Below are positions 7,901 to 15,585 of a stretch of DNA of 64,000 nucleotides, in pieces (the first letter of the stretch is position 1; every line of letters begins with the position of its first letter). This stretch comes from Shuttleworthia sp045545575. GTDB taxonomy: Bacteria > Bacillota > Clostridia > Lachnospirales > Lachnospiraceae. The notes under the pieces are model-generated. The model was not told where the DNA came from, did not search any database, and saw nothing but the letters and a program-made list of their open reading frames with translations. A program made the position numbers and the translations under genes. Location: assembly GCA_045545575.1 (NCBI GenBank), contig JAZQBE010000112.1, forward strand, positions 1-64,000. Reading direction: 5' to 3'.

Positions 7901-9943
7901 ATGAAAAAGAGAATGTCCGCCATCTGCTGCATGCTGTCCGCCCTGGCACTGACAGCCGCGCTGTCGCTGCCGGTGCTGGCCAAAACGCCCTTCTATCTGT
8001 CCAAGAACGACGCGAAGGTCGGCGAGACGGTGACCCTGACGTTTAATTCGGACGATTTAAGCACGGTGGTCGTCCGTTTCGACCCCGCCTACTTTACCGT
8101 AAAAGGCGGCACGGAAGGATACACCGTATCGGGCAGCAACGTCACCATCAACGCCAAGTCCGGACAGGTGACCTTCGAAGCGAAGCAGAGCGGCACGACC
8201 TACTTCGCCGTCGCGAACTCCAGCGGCGTCGATCAGGGAAGCACGAAGTACACCGTCAGCGGCGAAGCCGCTTCCGCCCAGACCCCGGCGGCGACGGACA
8301 ACAGTCAGACCCCGGCGGCCACAGACAACAGTCAGACACCGGCCCAGACGTCCCAGTACGAAGCGGACTATACGATCGACGGCGTGCAGTACACCCTGTC
8401 CGAGCGGTTTACTGACGCGGAAATCCCCGCCGGATACAGCGTGGCCCGCCAGCAGATCCACGGATACAATTACAAGGTTCTGAAGGGACCGGGCTCCGAC
8501 GTGCTCGTCTATGTCAAGCATACGGACAACATTGCCGGCAGCGGCGTTTTCTGGCATTACCATGCCGACAGCGACACCATCACCCCGATGGTGCTCATAG
8601 GCGACACCAAAAACTATGTCATGGTCACGGACGCGCCGTCCATGCCCGCCTCGAACCCCACGCCCACGACGGCCGAAATCAAAGGCGCGAGCGTTGCGGC
8701 CTATACCATCGCCGGCCAGGACGGCGTCTTCTTCTACGGCCGTTCGAGCGACGGCAGCGAAGGCTGGTATCAGTGCGATCCGGGCAGCGGGTACTATGTC
8801 CGCGCCGACGAAACGGTGATCAACACGCCGCCGGAGACCCCGGCGGAAGAGACTCCGGCGGAAGAAACGCCCGCGGAAGAAACCCCGGCCGAAACCGAAC
8901 CGGAGACCCCGGCGGAAGAAACGCCCGCCGAAGAGCGCACCGGTCTGTTTGCCAAACTGAAATCCATCGATCCGCGCTACCTGCTGATCGGCCTGATCGC
9001 GGCCATCGCCGTGGTGCTGATCGCGGTGGTCAACATCGTGCTCCGCAACCGGGAACGCGAGGATGAGGACGAGGACGATCTGGAATACGATTTCGGCCGG
9101 ATCCGCCTCGACGACGCTGACGCGGCTTCCTACCGCGCCCGCATGGCCAAAATCAACGCGGAGGACGACGAGGAATACTATCAGGACGGCATGTCCAAGT
9201 ACTTAGACGACAGTGAAACCGACGACGAGCCGGTTCTGCCCCAGGGCATTAAAAAAGCCGCCGAGCCGGCCCGTCCGAAGCGGGACGACCGCTGGGATTA
9301 CGGCAAGCTTGAGAGTGAGCCCGAAGAGGACGACGAAGAAGGCTGGGATCCGGAAATCGAAGAGGAAGAGGAAGAAATCCCGGCCGCTCCGGCAGAGGAG
9401 ACGCCGCAGGAGGATCTTTCCGAGACCCGCGTCTTTGAACTGCCGCCGTCGTTAAACAACCTGTTCAGCGCCGACAACCTGCATCGTCCGGGGGAGGAAG
9501 AGGATCCGCAGATCCCCGCGGACGAACCCCTTGACGCCGCCCTCGAAGACATGACCGGCATCGTCGCCCACTCTGTCGGCGAGATGGCGCAGACCGCACC
9601 GGAGCCCGAACAGCCGGCGGAAGAAGCGTATGCGGAAGAATCGTATGACGAAGAAGCGTATGACGAAGACGCATATGACGAAGAAGCGTATGACGCGGAC
9701 GAAGAATACGACGAAGGCGAGTGGACTTACGAAGAAGCGGATGACGGCGCTTACGTGGAAGAAGCTTCCGACGCGGAAGCGTACGGTGAAGCGGAGGAAG
9801 CCTTCGATGGCGGAATCCCGGCAGAAGAGGATGCCGGCGCCGCCGCGCATGAGGAGGCCGTGGAACTCCGCCGCGCCCGGGAAGAGGCGATTGCCAACGA
9901 AGAGGCCCCGTCGTTTACGCTGATTGATTTCAACGACCTGTAA
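7901..9943 (+). CDS. Secreted, membrane-anchored protein with acidic cytoplasmic tail
   Basis: 680 residues; family not recognised. Residues 1-27 are a signal peptide (basic MKKR, hydrophobic core, VLAKT cleavage region). Then come an Ig-like beta-rich domain (about 28-120), a Gln/Thr/Pro linker with a repeated PAATDNSQT unit, a second globular domain (about 150-305), a Pro-Glu-Thr linker of PAEET repeats, and one membrane span (about 362-385, YLLIGLIAAIAVVLIAVVNI). The last 290 residues are strongly acidic, with EEAYDE-type repeats near 580-600. By topology the tail is cytoplasmic. The start was chosen because GAAAGGA precedes ATG 7901 and a signal peptide begins there; an upstream extension in frame has neither. 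Confidence 0.6.
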   Translation: MKKRMSAICCMLSALALTAALSLPVLAKTPFYLSKNDAKVGETVTLTFNSDDLSTVVVRFDPAYFTVKGGTEGYTVSGSNVTINAKSGQVTFEAKQSGTTYFAVANSSGVDQGSTKYTVSGEAASAQTPAATDNSQTPAATDNSQTPAQTSQYEADYTIDGVQYTLSERFTDAEIPAGYSVARQQIHGYNYKVLKGPGSDVLVYVKHTDNIAGSGVFWHYHADSDTITPMVLIGDTKNYVMVTDAPSMPASNPTPTTAEIKGASVAAYTIAGQDGVFFYGRSSDGSEGWYQCDPGSGYYVRADETVINTPPETPAEETPAEETPAEETPAETEPETPAEETPAEERTGLFAKLKSIDPRYLLIGLIAAIAVVLIAVVNIVLRNREREDEDEDDLEYDFGRIRLDDADAASYRARMAKINAEDDEEYYQDGMSKYLDDSETDDEPVLPQGIKKAAEPARPKRDDRWDYGKLESEPEEDDEEGWDPEIEEEEEEIPAAPAEETPQEDLSETRVFELPPSLNNLFSADNLHRPGEEEDPQIPADEPLDAALEDMTGIVAHSVGEMAQTAPEPEQPAEEAYAEESYDEEAYDEDAYDEEAYDADEEYDEGEWTYEEADDGAYVEEASDAEAYGEAEEAFDGGIPAEEDAGAAAHEEAVELRRAREEAIANEEAPSFTLIDFNDL

Positions 9944-9978
9944 GACCAGGATCCAACCGTCTTAAACATGCCTTTCTG

Positions 9979-10008
9979 CCGCGGAGCATTTTGCTCCGCG
10001 GTCGTTTT
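9979..10008 (+). terminator. Intrinsic terminator upstream of clpC
   Basis: A perfect 9-bp GC-rich stem (9979-9987 with 9993-10001), a 5-base ATTTT loop, then TCGTTTT. It ends transcription of the secreted acidic protein gene. It also argues against any clpC start upstream of 10055. Confidence 0.75.
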
Positions 10009-10054
10009 AAGGCGAACCTCTGCGGCCGTTTGGTCCGCAGCACAGGAGCTGTTT

Positions 10055-12502
10055 ATGAAAGAAACCCGCCTTGCAAAAGAAGCCCTGCGGGAGGCGAAGA
10101 AAATCGCGAAAAGCCTGAAAATGCCCTACATCGGCACGGAGCATCTGCTCGTGGCCCTCGCTTCAGACGAACGTATGACGTCCGCCGTCGTTCTGCAGCA
10201 GCAGAAGATCACGCAGGACGTCCTGCTTGACGCGATCAAAGAGATCCGCCTTCCGGCGGAGGGCACGGCTGCGTCGAAGACGCCGGAAGAGTCTCCCAAA
10301 CTGCACTGGGTGCTGGACAGCGCACAGCAGGAAGCGGCGCTGTCGTCCGCCCGCGCCGTCGGCACCGAGCATTATCTTCTCGCCCTGATCAAGACCCAGG
10401 ACTGCGCCGGCGCGCGGATCCTGAACGCGCTGGAGGTCGACCTGCGCCGGCTGATGAGCGATCTGCTCGACGCCCTCGGCGAGGAAGGCGAGATCTACCG
10501 CGCTCAGACCGGCGCGCGCATGCAGGAGGGCGGCGGAGAGGGCAGCCGCGGGACGCTTGAACAGTTCACCTCGGATCTGACCCAGCGCGCCGTCATGGGC
10601 GAGCTCGATCCGGTGATCGGCCGTGAAACGCAGATTCTGCGGCTGATGCAGGTGCTCTGCCGCCGGACGAAGAACAATCCCTGCCTGATCGGCGAACCCG
10701 GGGTGGGAAAGACCGCCATTGTCGAAGGGCTTGCGCAGCGGATCGCGGACGGACTCGTCCCGGACATGATCTTAAACAAGCGCCTGCTGGTGCTGGATCT
10801 TTCCGGCATGGTGGCCGGCACGAAATACCGCGGCGAATTCGAGCAGCGCATCAAAAGCGTGATCGCCGGGGCCTCGGCCAACCGCGACGTGATCCTGTTC
10901 ATCGACGAGGTTCATACGATCATCGGCGCCGGCGGCGCGGAAGGGGCGATGGACGCGGCAAACATCTTAAAGCCCGCCATGGCCCGCGGCGAACTGCAGA
11001 TCATCGGCGCGACGACGACGGACGAATACCGCAAGCGCATTGAGCATGACCCGGCCCTGGAGCGCCGGTTTGCCCCGGTGATGGTGGAAGAGCCGACGGA
11101 AGAAGAGACGCGGCAGATCCTGTTCGGCATCCGCGGCGTCTATGAGAAGTACCACGATCTGGAGATCTCCGACGCCGCCATCGACGCTGCCGTGCGCCTT
11201 TCGGCCCGCTACGTGGCGGACCGGTTCCTGCCGGATAAGGCCATCGACGTGATGGACGAGGCCGCGGCCCGGCTGCGCCTGTCCAAAAGCCCGGGTTCCG
11301 CGAAGGATCCCGTGTCGGCGAAGGAACGCCGTCTGATGGAGCTTGACGCCGCGGTGGCGGACGCCCTCGCGGAAGGCCGGATCGCGGACGCCGCCTCCCT
11401 TCGCCGGGAGTACGAAGAGCTGGACCGAAGCATCGTCGCGGCGCTCGCCAGAAACCCCCGGGGCAAACGGCAGACAGCCGTTCTCGGGGAAAACGAGATC
11501 GCCGCGGTGGTGTCCGAGTGGACGCGCATCCCGGTCAGCCGCTTAAACGTCACCGAGATGCAGCGCCTGCGCTCCATGGAAAAGACGCTGCACAAACGCG
11601 TCATCGGCCAGGAAGAAGCCATTTCCGCCGTCAGCCGCGCCGTCCGCCGGGGCCGTGTGGGCATCAAGGAGCCGGGCCGTCCGGTCGGATCCTTCCTGTT
11701 CTTAGGTCCCACAGGCGTGGGCAAGACGGAGATTTCCAAAGCGCTGGCCGAGGCCGTCTTCGGGACGGAAAACGCCATGATCCGCATCGACATGTCGGAA
11801 TACATGGAAAAGCACAGCGTCTCCAAGCTGATCGGATCGCCTCCGGGCTACGTCGGCTTTGAGGAAGGCGGGCAGCTTTCGGAGCGCGTGCGCCGGAATC
11901 CCTACGCCGTGCTTCTGTTCGACGAAATCGAGAAAGCCCATCCGGACGTGTTCAACATTCTGCTGCAGGTGCTCGACGACGGACACATCACCGACGCCCA
12001 GGGACGCAGGGTGGACTTCAAAAACACCATCATCATCATGACGTCGAACGCCGGCGCCCAGTCCATCGTCGCGCCGAAGCGTCTGGGCTTCGCGGAGACG
12101 GAGGACGCCCGGCAGGATTACGAGCGCATGAAAACCGGCGTGATGGAAGAGGTGCGGCGGATCTTCCGGCCGGAGTTTTTGAACCGGATCGACGACATCA
12201 TCGTCTTCCGCATGCTGAACAAAGAAGACATGGCCAAAATCGCCCGACTGCAGCTGGCGTCGCTGAAGAAGCGGATGCAGGAGCAGATGCAGATCCGCCT
12301 GCACACGACGGCTTCCCTGGTGAAGTACCTCGTGGACAAGGGCTACGATCCGAAATACGGTGCGCGTCCGCTGCGCCGCGCGATCACCGGCGAGATCGAG
12401 GACGCCATCGCCGACGGCTTCCTGCGCGGCGACTACGCGGCCGGCGATGACGTGCTGCTTTCCGTCCGCGGCGGGAAGGTCGTTCTTGAAAAACAGTCGT
12501 AA
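10055..12502 (+). CDS. clpC: ClpC-type AAA+ ATPase, Clp protease regulatory subunit
   Basis: 815 residues, normal for ClpC. In order: two N-terminal Clp repeats (about 1-145), first AAA module with Walker A GEPGVGKTA at about 213 and Walker B ILFIDEVHTIIG, a UVR-containing middle domain (about 430-465), second AAA module with Walker A GPTGVGKTE at about 551, then the ClpB-D2-small domain. It unfolds substrates for the ClpP peptidase. The start at ATG 10055 has CAGGAG upstream. radA follows after 20 bases, the usual Firmicutes order, but the usual upstream partners ctsR, mcsA and mcsB are absent and no CtsR heptad operator was recognised. Confidence 0.93.
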   Translation: MKETRLAKEALREAKKIAKSLKMPYIGTEHLLVALASDERMTSAVVLQQQKITQDVLLDAIKEIRLPAEGTAASKTPEESPKLHWVLDSAQQEAALSSARAVGTEHYLLALIKTQDCAGARILNALEVDLRRLMSDLLDALGEEGEIYRAQTGARMQEGGGEGSRGTLEQFTSDLTQRAVMGELDPVIGRETQILRLMQVLCRRTKNNPCLIGEPGVGKTAIVEGLAQRIADGLVPDMILNKRLLVLDLSGMVAGTKYRGEFEQRIKSVIAGASANRDVILFIDEVHTIIGAGGAEGAMDAANILKPAMARGELQIIGATTTDEYRKRIEHDPALERRFAPVMVEEPTEEETRQILFGIRGVYEKYHDLEISDAAIDAAVRLSARYVADRFLPDKAIDVMDEAAARLRLSKSPGSAKDPVSAKERRLMELDAAVADALAEGRIADAASLRREYEELDRSIVAALARNPRGKRQTAVLGENEIAAVVSEWTRIPVSRLNVTEMQRLRSMEKTLHKRVIGQEEAISAVSRAVRRGRVGIKEPGRPVGSFLFLGPTGVGKTEISKALAEAVFGTENAMIRIDMSEYMEKHSVSKLIGSPPGYVGFEEGGQLSERVRRNPYAVLLFDEIEKAHPDVFNILLQVLDDGHITDAQGRRVDFKNTIIIMTSNAGAQSIVAPKRLGFAETEDARQDYERMKTGVMEEVRRIFRPEFLNRIDDIIVFRMLNKEDMAKIARLQLASLKKRMQEQMQIRLHTTASLVKYLVDKGYDPKYGARPLRRAITGEIEDAIADGFLRGDYAAGDDVLLSVRGGKVVLEKQS

Positions 12503-12522
12503 GAATCATCCGGAGGAGAACA

Positions 12523-13923
12523 GTGGCTTCCAGGGAACGCACAAAAGTCTTTTTCTGCAAAGAGTGCGGAAACGAGTATTCGAAATGGATGGGACAGTGC
12601 CCGGCCTGCGGCGCCTGGAACAGCTTTGAGGAAGGGCTGGCGGCGCCGAAGAACAAAAAAGCGCCCGCCGCCCGGGCGGACGCGGCCTTCGGTATGCCCG
12701 GCGGACGCGCCGGCGCGAACCGGCCGCTGCAGGTGTCTGCCATCGAGCCGACGGCCGAAAGCCGGTATTCCACCGGCATGGAAGAACTCGACCGTGTGCT
12801 CGGCGGAGGCATCGTGCCGGGATCCCTCGTGCTCGTGGGCGGCGACCCCGGCATCGGCAAGTCGACCCTGCTGCTGCAGGTCTGCCGGAACTTAAGCACG
12901 GGCAGCGACAAGCTGCTCTATGTTTCCGGCGAGGAGTCTCTGGAGCAGATCCGCATGCGCGCCGACCGGATGGGTTCCTTCGGGCCGGCCCTTTCGATCC
13001 TCGCCGAGACCTGCCTGGAGCGCGTCATCGAGTGCATGGCGGCGGATCCGGTGAAAACCGTGATCATCGACTCCGTCCAGACCATGTTCTGCGAGGATAC
13101 GGACGCGGCGCCCGGGAGCGTCTCTCAGGTGCGCGAGGTGACGGCCCGGCTGCTGCAGGTCGCAAAGGGCCAGGGGATCTCGATCTTCCTGGTCGGTCAC
13201 GTGACCAAGGAGGGCGTCGTCGCCGGCCCGCGGATGCTCGAGCACATGGTGGATACCGTGCTCTATTTTGAGGGCGACCGCCACGCGTCCTACCGGATCC
13301 TGCGCGCGGTCAAAAACCGCTTCGGCTCCACCAACGAGATCGGCGTGTTCGAGATGCGCCGGGACGGACTGGCGCAGGTAAAGAATCCGTCCGAATTCAT
13401 GCTCAACGGCCGCCCCGAACAGGCGAGCGGCTCGGTCGTGACCTGCGCGATCGAGGGCACGCGGCCGGTGCTTGTCGAGATCCAGGCACTGGTGTGCCGG
13501 TCCGGCTTCGGCAATCCGAGACGCACCGCGGCCGGCTGCGACGTCAACCGCGTAAATCTGCTGATGGCGGTGCTCGAAAAACGCCTGGGCTTTCACCTGG
13601 GCGATTTTGACGCGTATGTCAACGTCGCCGGCGGTCTGCGGATGAACGAACCCGCGATGGACTTAGGCATCGTCCTGGCCATCCTCTCGAGCTACCGCGA
13701 CACGGCCATCGGCGACGACGTGCTCTGCTTCGGCGAAGTGGGCTTAGGCGGAGAGGTGCGCTCGGTCTCCGGGACGGAGCAGCGGATTTCGGAAGCGGCC
13801 CGTCTGGGCTTCGTCAAAGTGATCCTGCCCGCCGTGTCGGAAAAAAGCATCCGCGCGAAGGATTTTCCGGGGGTGGAGATCGTCGGCGTGTCGAATGTCG
13901 CGGAGGCCTTTCGCGCGCTGTAG
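12523..13923 (+). CDS. radA: DNA repair protein RadA (Sms)
   Basis: 466 residues. A four-Cys zinc finger (CKEC...CPAC, residues 7-27) is followed by a RecA-like ATPase with Walker A GGDPGIGKST near 106-115, the RadA-specific KNRFGS motif at about 263-268, and a C-terminal Lon-like domain. RadA drives branch migration during recombination and repair. GTG start at 12523 with CGGAGGAG upstream. It probably shares a transcript with clpC. The disA gene that often follows in Firmicutes is not present; a tRNA gene with its own promoter follows instead. Confidence 0.95.
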   Translation: MASRERTKVFFCKECGNEYSKWMGQCPACGAWNSFEEGLAAPKNKKAPAARADAAFGMPGGRAGANRPLQVSAIEPTAESRYSTGMEELDRVLGGGIVPGSLVLVGGDPGIGKSTLLLQVCRNLSTGSDKLLYVSGEESLEQIRMRADRMGSFGPALSILAETCLERVIECMAADPVKTVIIDSVQTMFCEDTDAAPGSVSQVREVTARLLQVAKGQGISIFLVGHVTKEGVVAGPRMLEHMVDTVLYFEGDRHASYRILRAVKNRFGSTNEIGVFEMRRDGLAQVKNPSEFMLNGRPEQASGSVVTCAIEGTRPVLVEIQALVCRSGFGNPRRTAAGCDVNRVNLLMAVLEKRLGFHLGDFDAYVNVAGGLRMNEPAMDLGIVLAILSSYRDTAIGDDVLCFGEVGLGGEVRSVSGTEQRISEAARLGFVKVILPAVSEKSIRAKDFPGVEIVGVSNVAEAFRAL

Positions 13924-13932
13924 AAAACATGC

Positions 13933-13961
13933 TTGACGCGGACACCGGAATCTGGTATGAT
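13933..13961 (+). promoter_or_regulatory. Promoter for tRNA-Trp
   Basis: TTGACG at 13933-13938, 17-base spacer, TATGAT at 13956-13961, which is very near the sigma-A consensus. It lies 36 bases upstream of the mature tRNA 5' end and immediately after the radA stop. Confidence 0.75.
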
Positions 13962-13997
13962 TCTAATTCGTTGAGGCGGTTTTCCGCCAAGACATAC

Positions 13998-14070
13998 AGG
14001 GGTATAGTTCAGTCGGTAGAACGTCAGTCTCCAAAACTGAATGTCGAGGGTTCGAGTCCTTCTGCCCCTG
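13998..14070 (+). tRNA. tRNA-Trp (CCA anticodon)
   Basis: 73 bases fold as a cloverleaf. The acceptor stem AGGGGTA pairs with TGCCCCT (one G-U), the discriminator is G, the D-loop contains AGTCGGTAGA, the anticodon loop TCTCCAAAA holds CCA, and the T-arm reads GAGGGTTCGAGTCCTTC. The 3' CCA is not encoded; the gene runs into TTTTTCTTT. It is a single tRNA gene with its own promoter. Confidence 0.95.
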
Positions 14071-14094
14071 TTTTTCTTTATCCAAAAGGATGCC

Positions 14095-14195
14095 TTTTTC
14101 CGCGATTAAGGAAATCGCGGAAAAACCCCGCTTCGCGGGGCACGCGCCTTCGGCGCTGGGGGCCCACGGGTTGGAAATGCTTTATGCATTTCCAA
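14095..14195. repeat. Four consecutive hairpins between tRNA-Trp and the T-box leader
   Basis: This gap has no gene. It holds four back-to-back inverted repeats: a perfect 13-bp stem (14095-14107 with 14113-14125), a small CCCCGC/GCGGGG stem (about 14126-14140), a GCGCC/GGCGC stem (about 14144-14156), and a perfect 10-bp stem (14171-14180 with 14186-14195). The first could end the tRNA transcript on either strand, but none is followed by a convincing T-run. Function unknown. Confidence 0.6.
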
Positions 14196-14214
14196 ACCTA
14201 TACAATTGAATAAT

Positions 14215-14475
14215 AAAGGCGATGACCGCGCACAGTAAGCTGCGGAAGCGCTGTTCTTCAGAGAGGAAGGCCGCCGGCTGCAAGCCTTCCGGACAGCCCG
14301 CAGACGAATTTCACGCGCCAGCCGCAGCACAGAAGCCGGGAAGCGTTCCCGGTGCGTAGGCGCTGCCGGAAGCCCGCCGTGACCGGGCAGAAGGAAGAGC
14401 CGGCGCTTTGCGCCGGAATCAAGGGTGGTACCGCGGAGCCTGCTTCGTCCCTGACGGGATGAAGCAGGCTTTTTT
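14215..14475 (+). ncRNA. T-box leader (tRNA-Phe responsive) of pheS-pheT
   Basis: The hallmark T-box sequence AAGGGTGGTACCGCGG is at 14421-14436. It is followed by a terminator whose arms AGCCTGCTTC and GAAGCAGGCT (14437-14446 and 14461-14470) run into a T-tract at 14470-14475. The upstream stem-I region contains AGAGAGG near 14260 and a GAATTTCACG loop in which TTC (14310-14312) fits a phenylalanine specifier codon. Known T-boxes sense uncharged tRNA through specifier and acceptor-end pairing and prevent termination. The Phe assignment is supported by the downstream pheS-pheT genes. Confidence 0.92.
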
Positions 14476-14516
14476 ACGTTTGAGAAGAACACAGGCACCA
14501 TAGAAAGGAAAGCAGT

Positions 14517-15542
14517 ATGGGAGTACAGGAACGTCTGGAGGAAATCCGCCAGAAAGCGTTTTCCGAGATCAAAGCGGCCACGGAAGCCAACGGTCTGAAT
14601 GACATCCGCGTGGCTATTCTGGGAAAGAAGGGCGAGCTGACCGCCATCTTAAAGAGCATGAAGGACGTCGCGCCGGAGGATCGCCCGAAGGTGGGACAGT
14701 GGGTCAACGACACCCGCGCCTCCATCGAAGAGGCCCTTTCCGAGGCGAAGGACCGCATCGAGTCCCGGGCCATGGAGATGCGCCTTGCCTCCGAAACGAT
14801 CGACGTGACGCTGCCCGGCGAGGCGGCAAAGAGCGGCCACCGTCATCCGAACGTACGCGTTCTGGACGAAGTGGAACGGATCTTCACCGGCATGGGCTAC
14901 GAAGTCGTGGAGGGCCCGGAGGTGGAATACGACTACTACAACTTCGAAGCCTTAAACATCCCGGCGGATCATCCGGCCAAGGACGAACAGGATACCTTCT
15001 ATATCAATAAGGACATCCTGCTGCGCACCCAGACCTCCCCGGTGCAGGTGCGCGTAATGGAAAAGGGCAAGCTTCCCATCCGCATGATCGCCCCCGGGCG
15101 CGTTTTCCGCGCGGACGAAGTGGACGCCACCCATTCGCCGTCCTTCCATCAGATCGAAGGCATGGTGATCGACAAGGACATCACCTTCGCGGACCTGAAG
15201 GGCACGCTCGCGGAATTCGCCAAAGAGCTCTTCGGCGAGGACGTCAAGGTCAAGTTCCGCCCGCATCACTTTCCGTTTACGGAGCCGTCCGCCGAAGTGG
15301 ACGTATCCTGCTTCAAGTGCGGCGGCAAGGGCTGCCGGTTCTGCAAGGGCGAAGGCTGGATCGAGATCTTAGGCTGCGGCATGGTGCACCCGGACGTGCT
15401 GTCCATGAGCGGCATCGATCCGAAGGAATACCAGGGATTTGCCTTCGGCGTCGGCCTTGAGCGCATCACGCTTCTGAAATACGAGATTGACGACATGCGC
15501 CTGCTGTATGAAAATGACGACCGTTTCCTGAAACAGTTTTAG
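14517..15542 (+). CDS. pheS: Phenylalanine--tRNA ligase alpha subunit
   Basis: 341 residues, standard size. An N-terminal coiled-coil arm (about 1-90) binds tRNA. The class II core includes the RTQTSPVQVRVM segment near residue 172 (motif 2 region), FRADEVDATHSPSFHQIEG near 200, and motif 3 FAFGVGLERITLLKY near 310. A CFKCGGKGCRFCKGEGW zinc-type insert lies near 265. It charges tRNA-Phe as an alpha2-beta2 enzyme with PheT, 43 bases downstream. Expression is controlled by the T-box leader upstream. ATG 14517 follows AAAGGAAAG. Confidence 0.97.
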   Translation: MGVQERLEEIRQKAFSEIKAATEANGLNDIRVAILGKKGELTAILKSMKDVAPEDRPKVGQWVNDTRASIEEALSEAKDRIESRAMEMRLASETIDVTLPGEAAKSGHRHPNVRVLDEVERIFTGMGYEVVEGPEVEYDYYNFEALNIPADHPAKDEQDTFYINKDILLRTQTSPVQVRVMEKGKLPIRMIAPGRVFRADEVDATHSPSFHQIEGMVIDKDITFADLKGTLAEFAKELFGEDVKVKFRPHHFPFTEPSAEVDVSCFKCGGKGCRFCKGEGWIEILGCGMVHPDVLSMSGIDPKEYQGFAFGVGLERITLLKYEIDDMRLLYENDDRFLKQF

Positions 15543-15585
15543 CGCATCCCGAAAACAACTCAAACCTGTATTTGAAGGAGATATC

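Noticed and set aside
14095..14195. CRISPR-like or tRNA-derived repeat array
   Set aside because: The hairpins differ in sequence and size and have no regular spacers; they are inverted, not direct, repeats.
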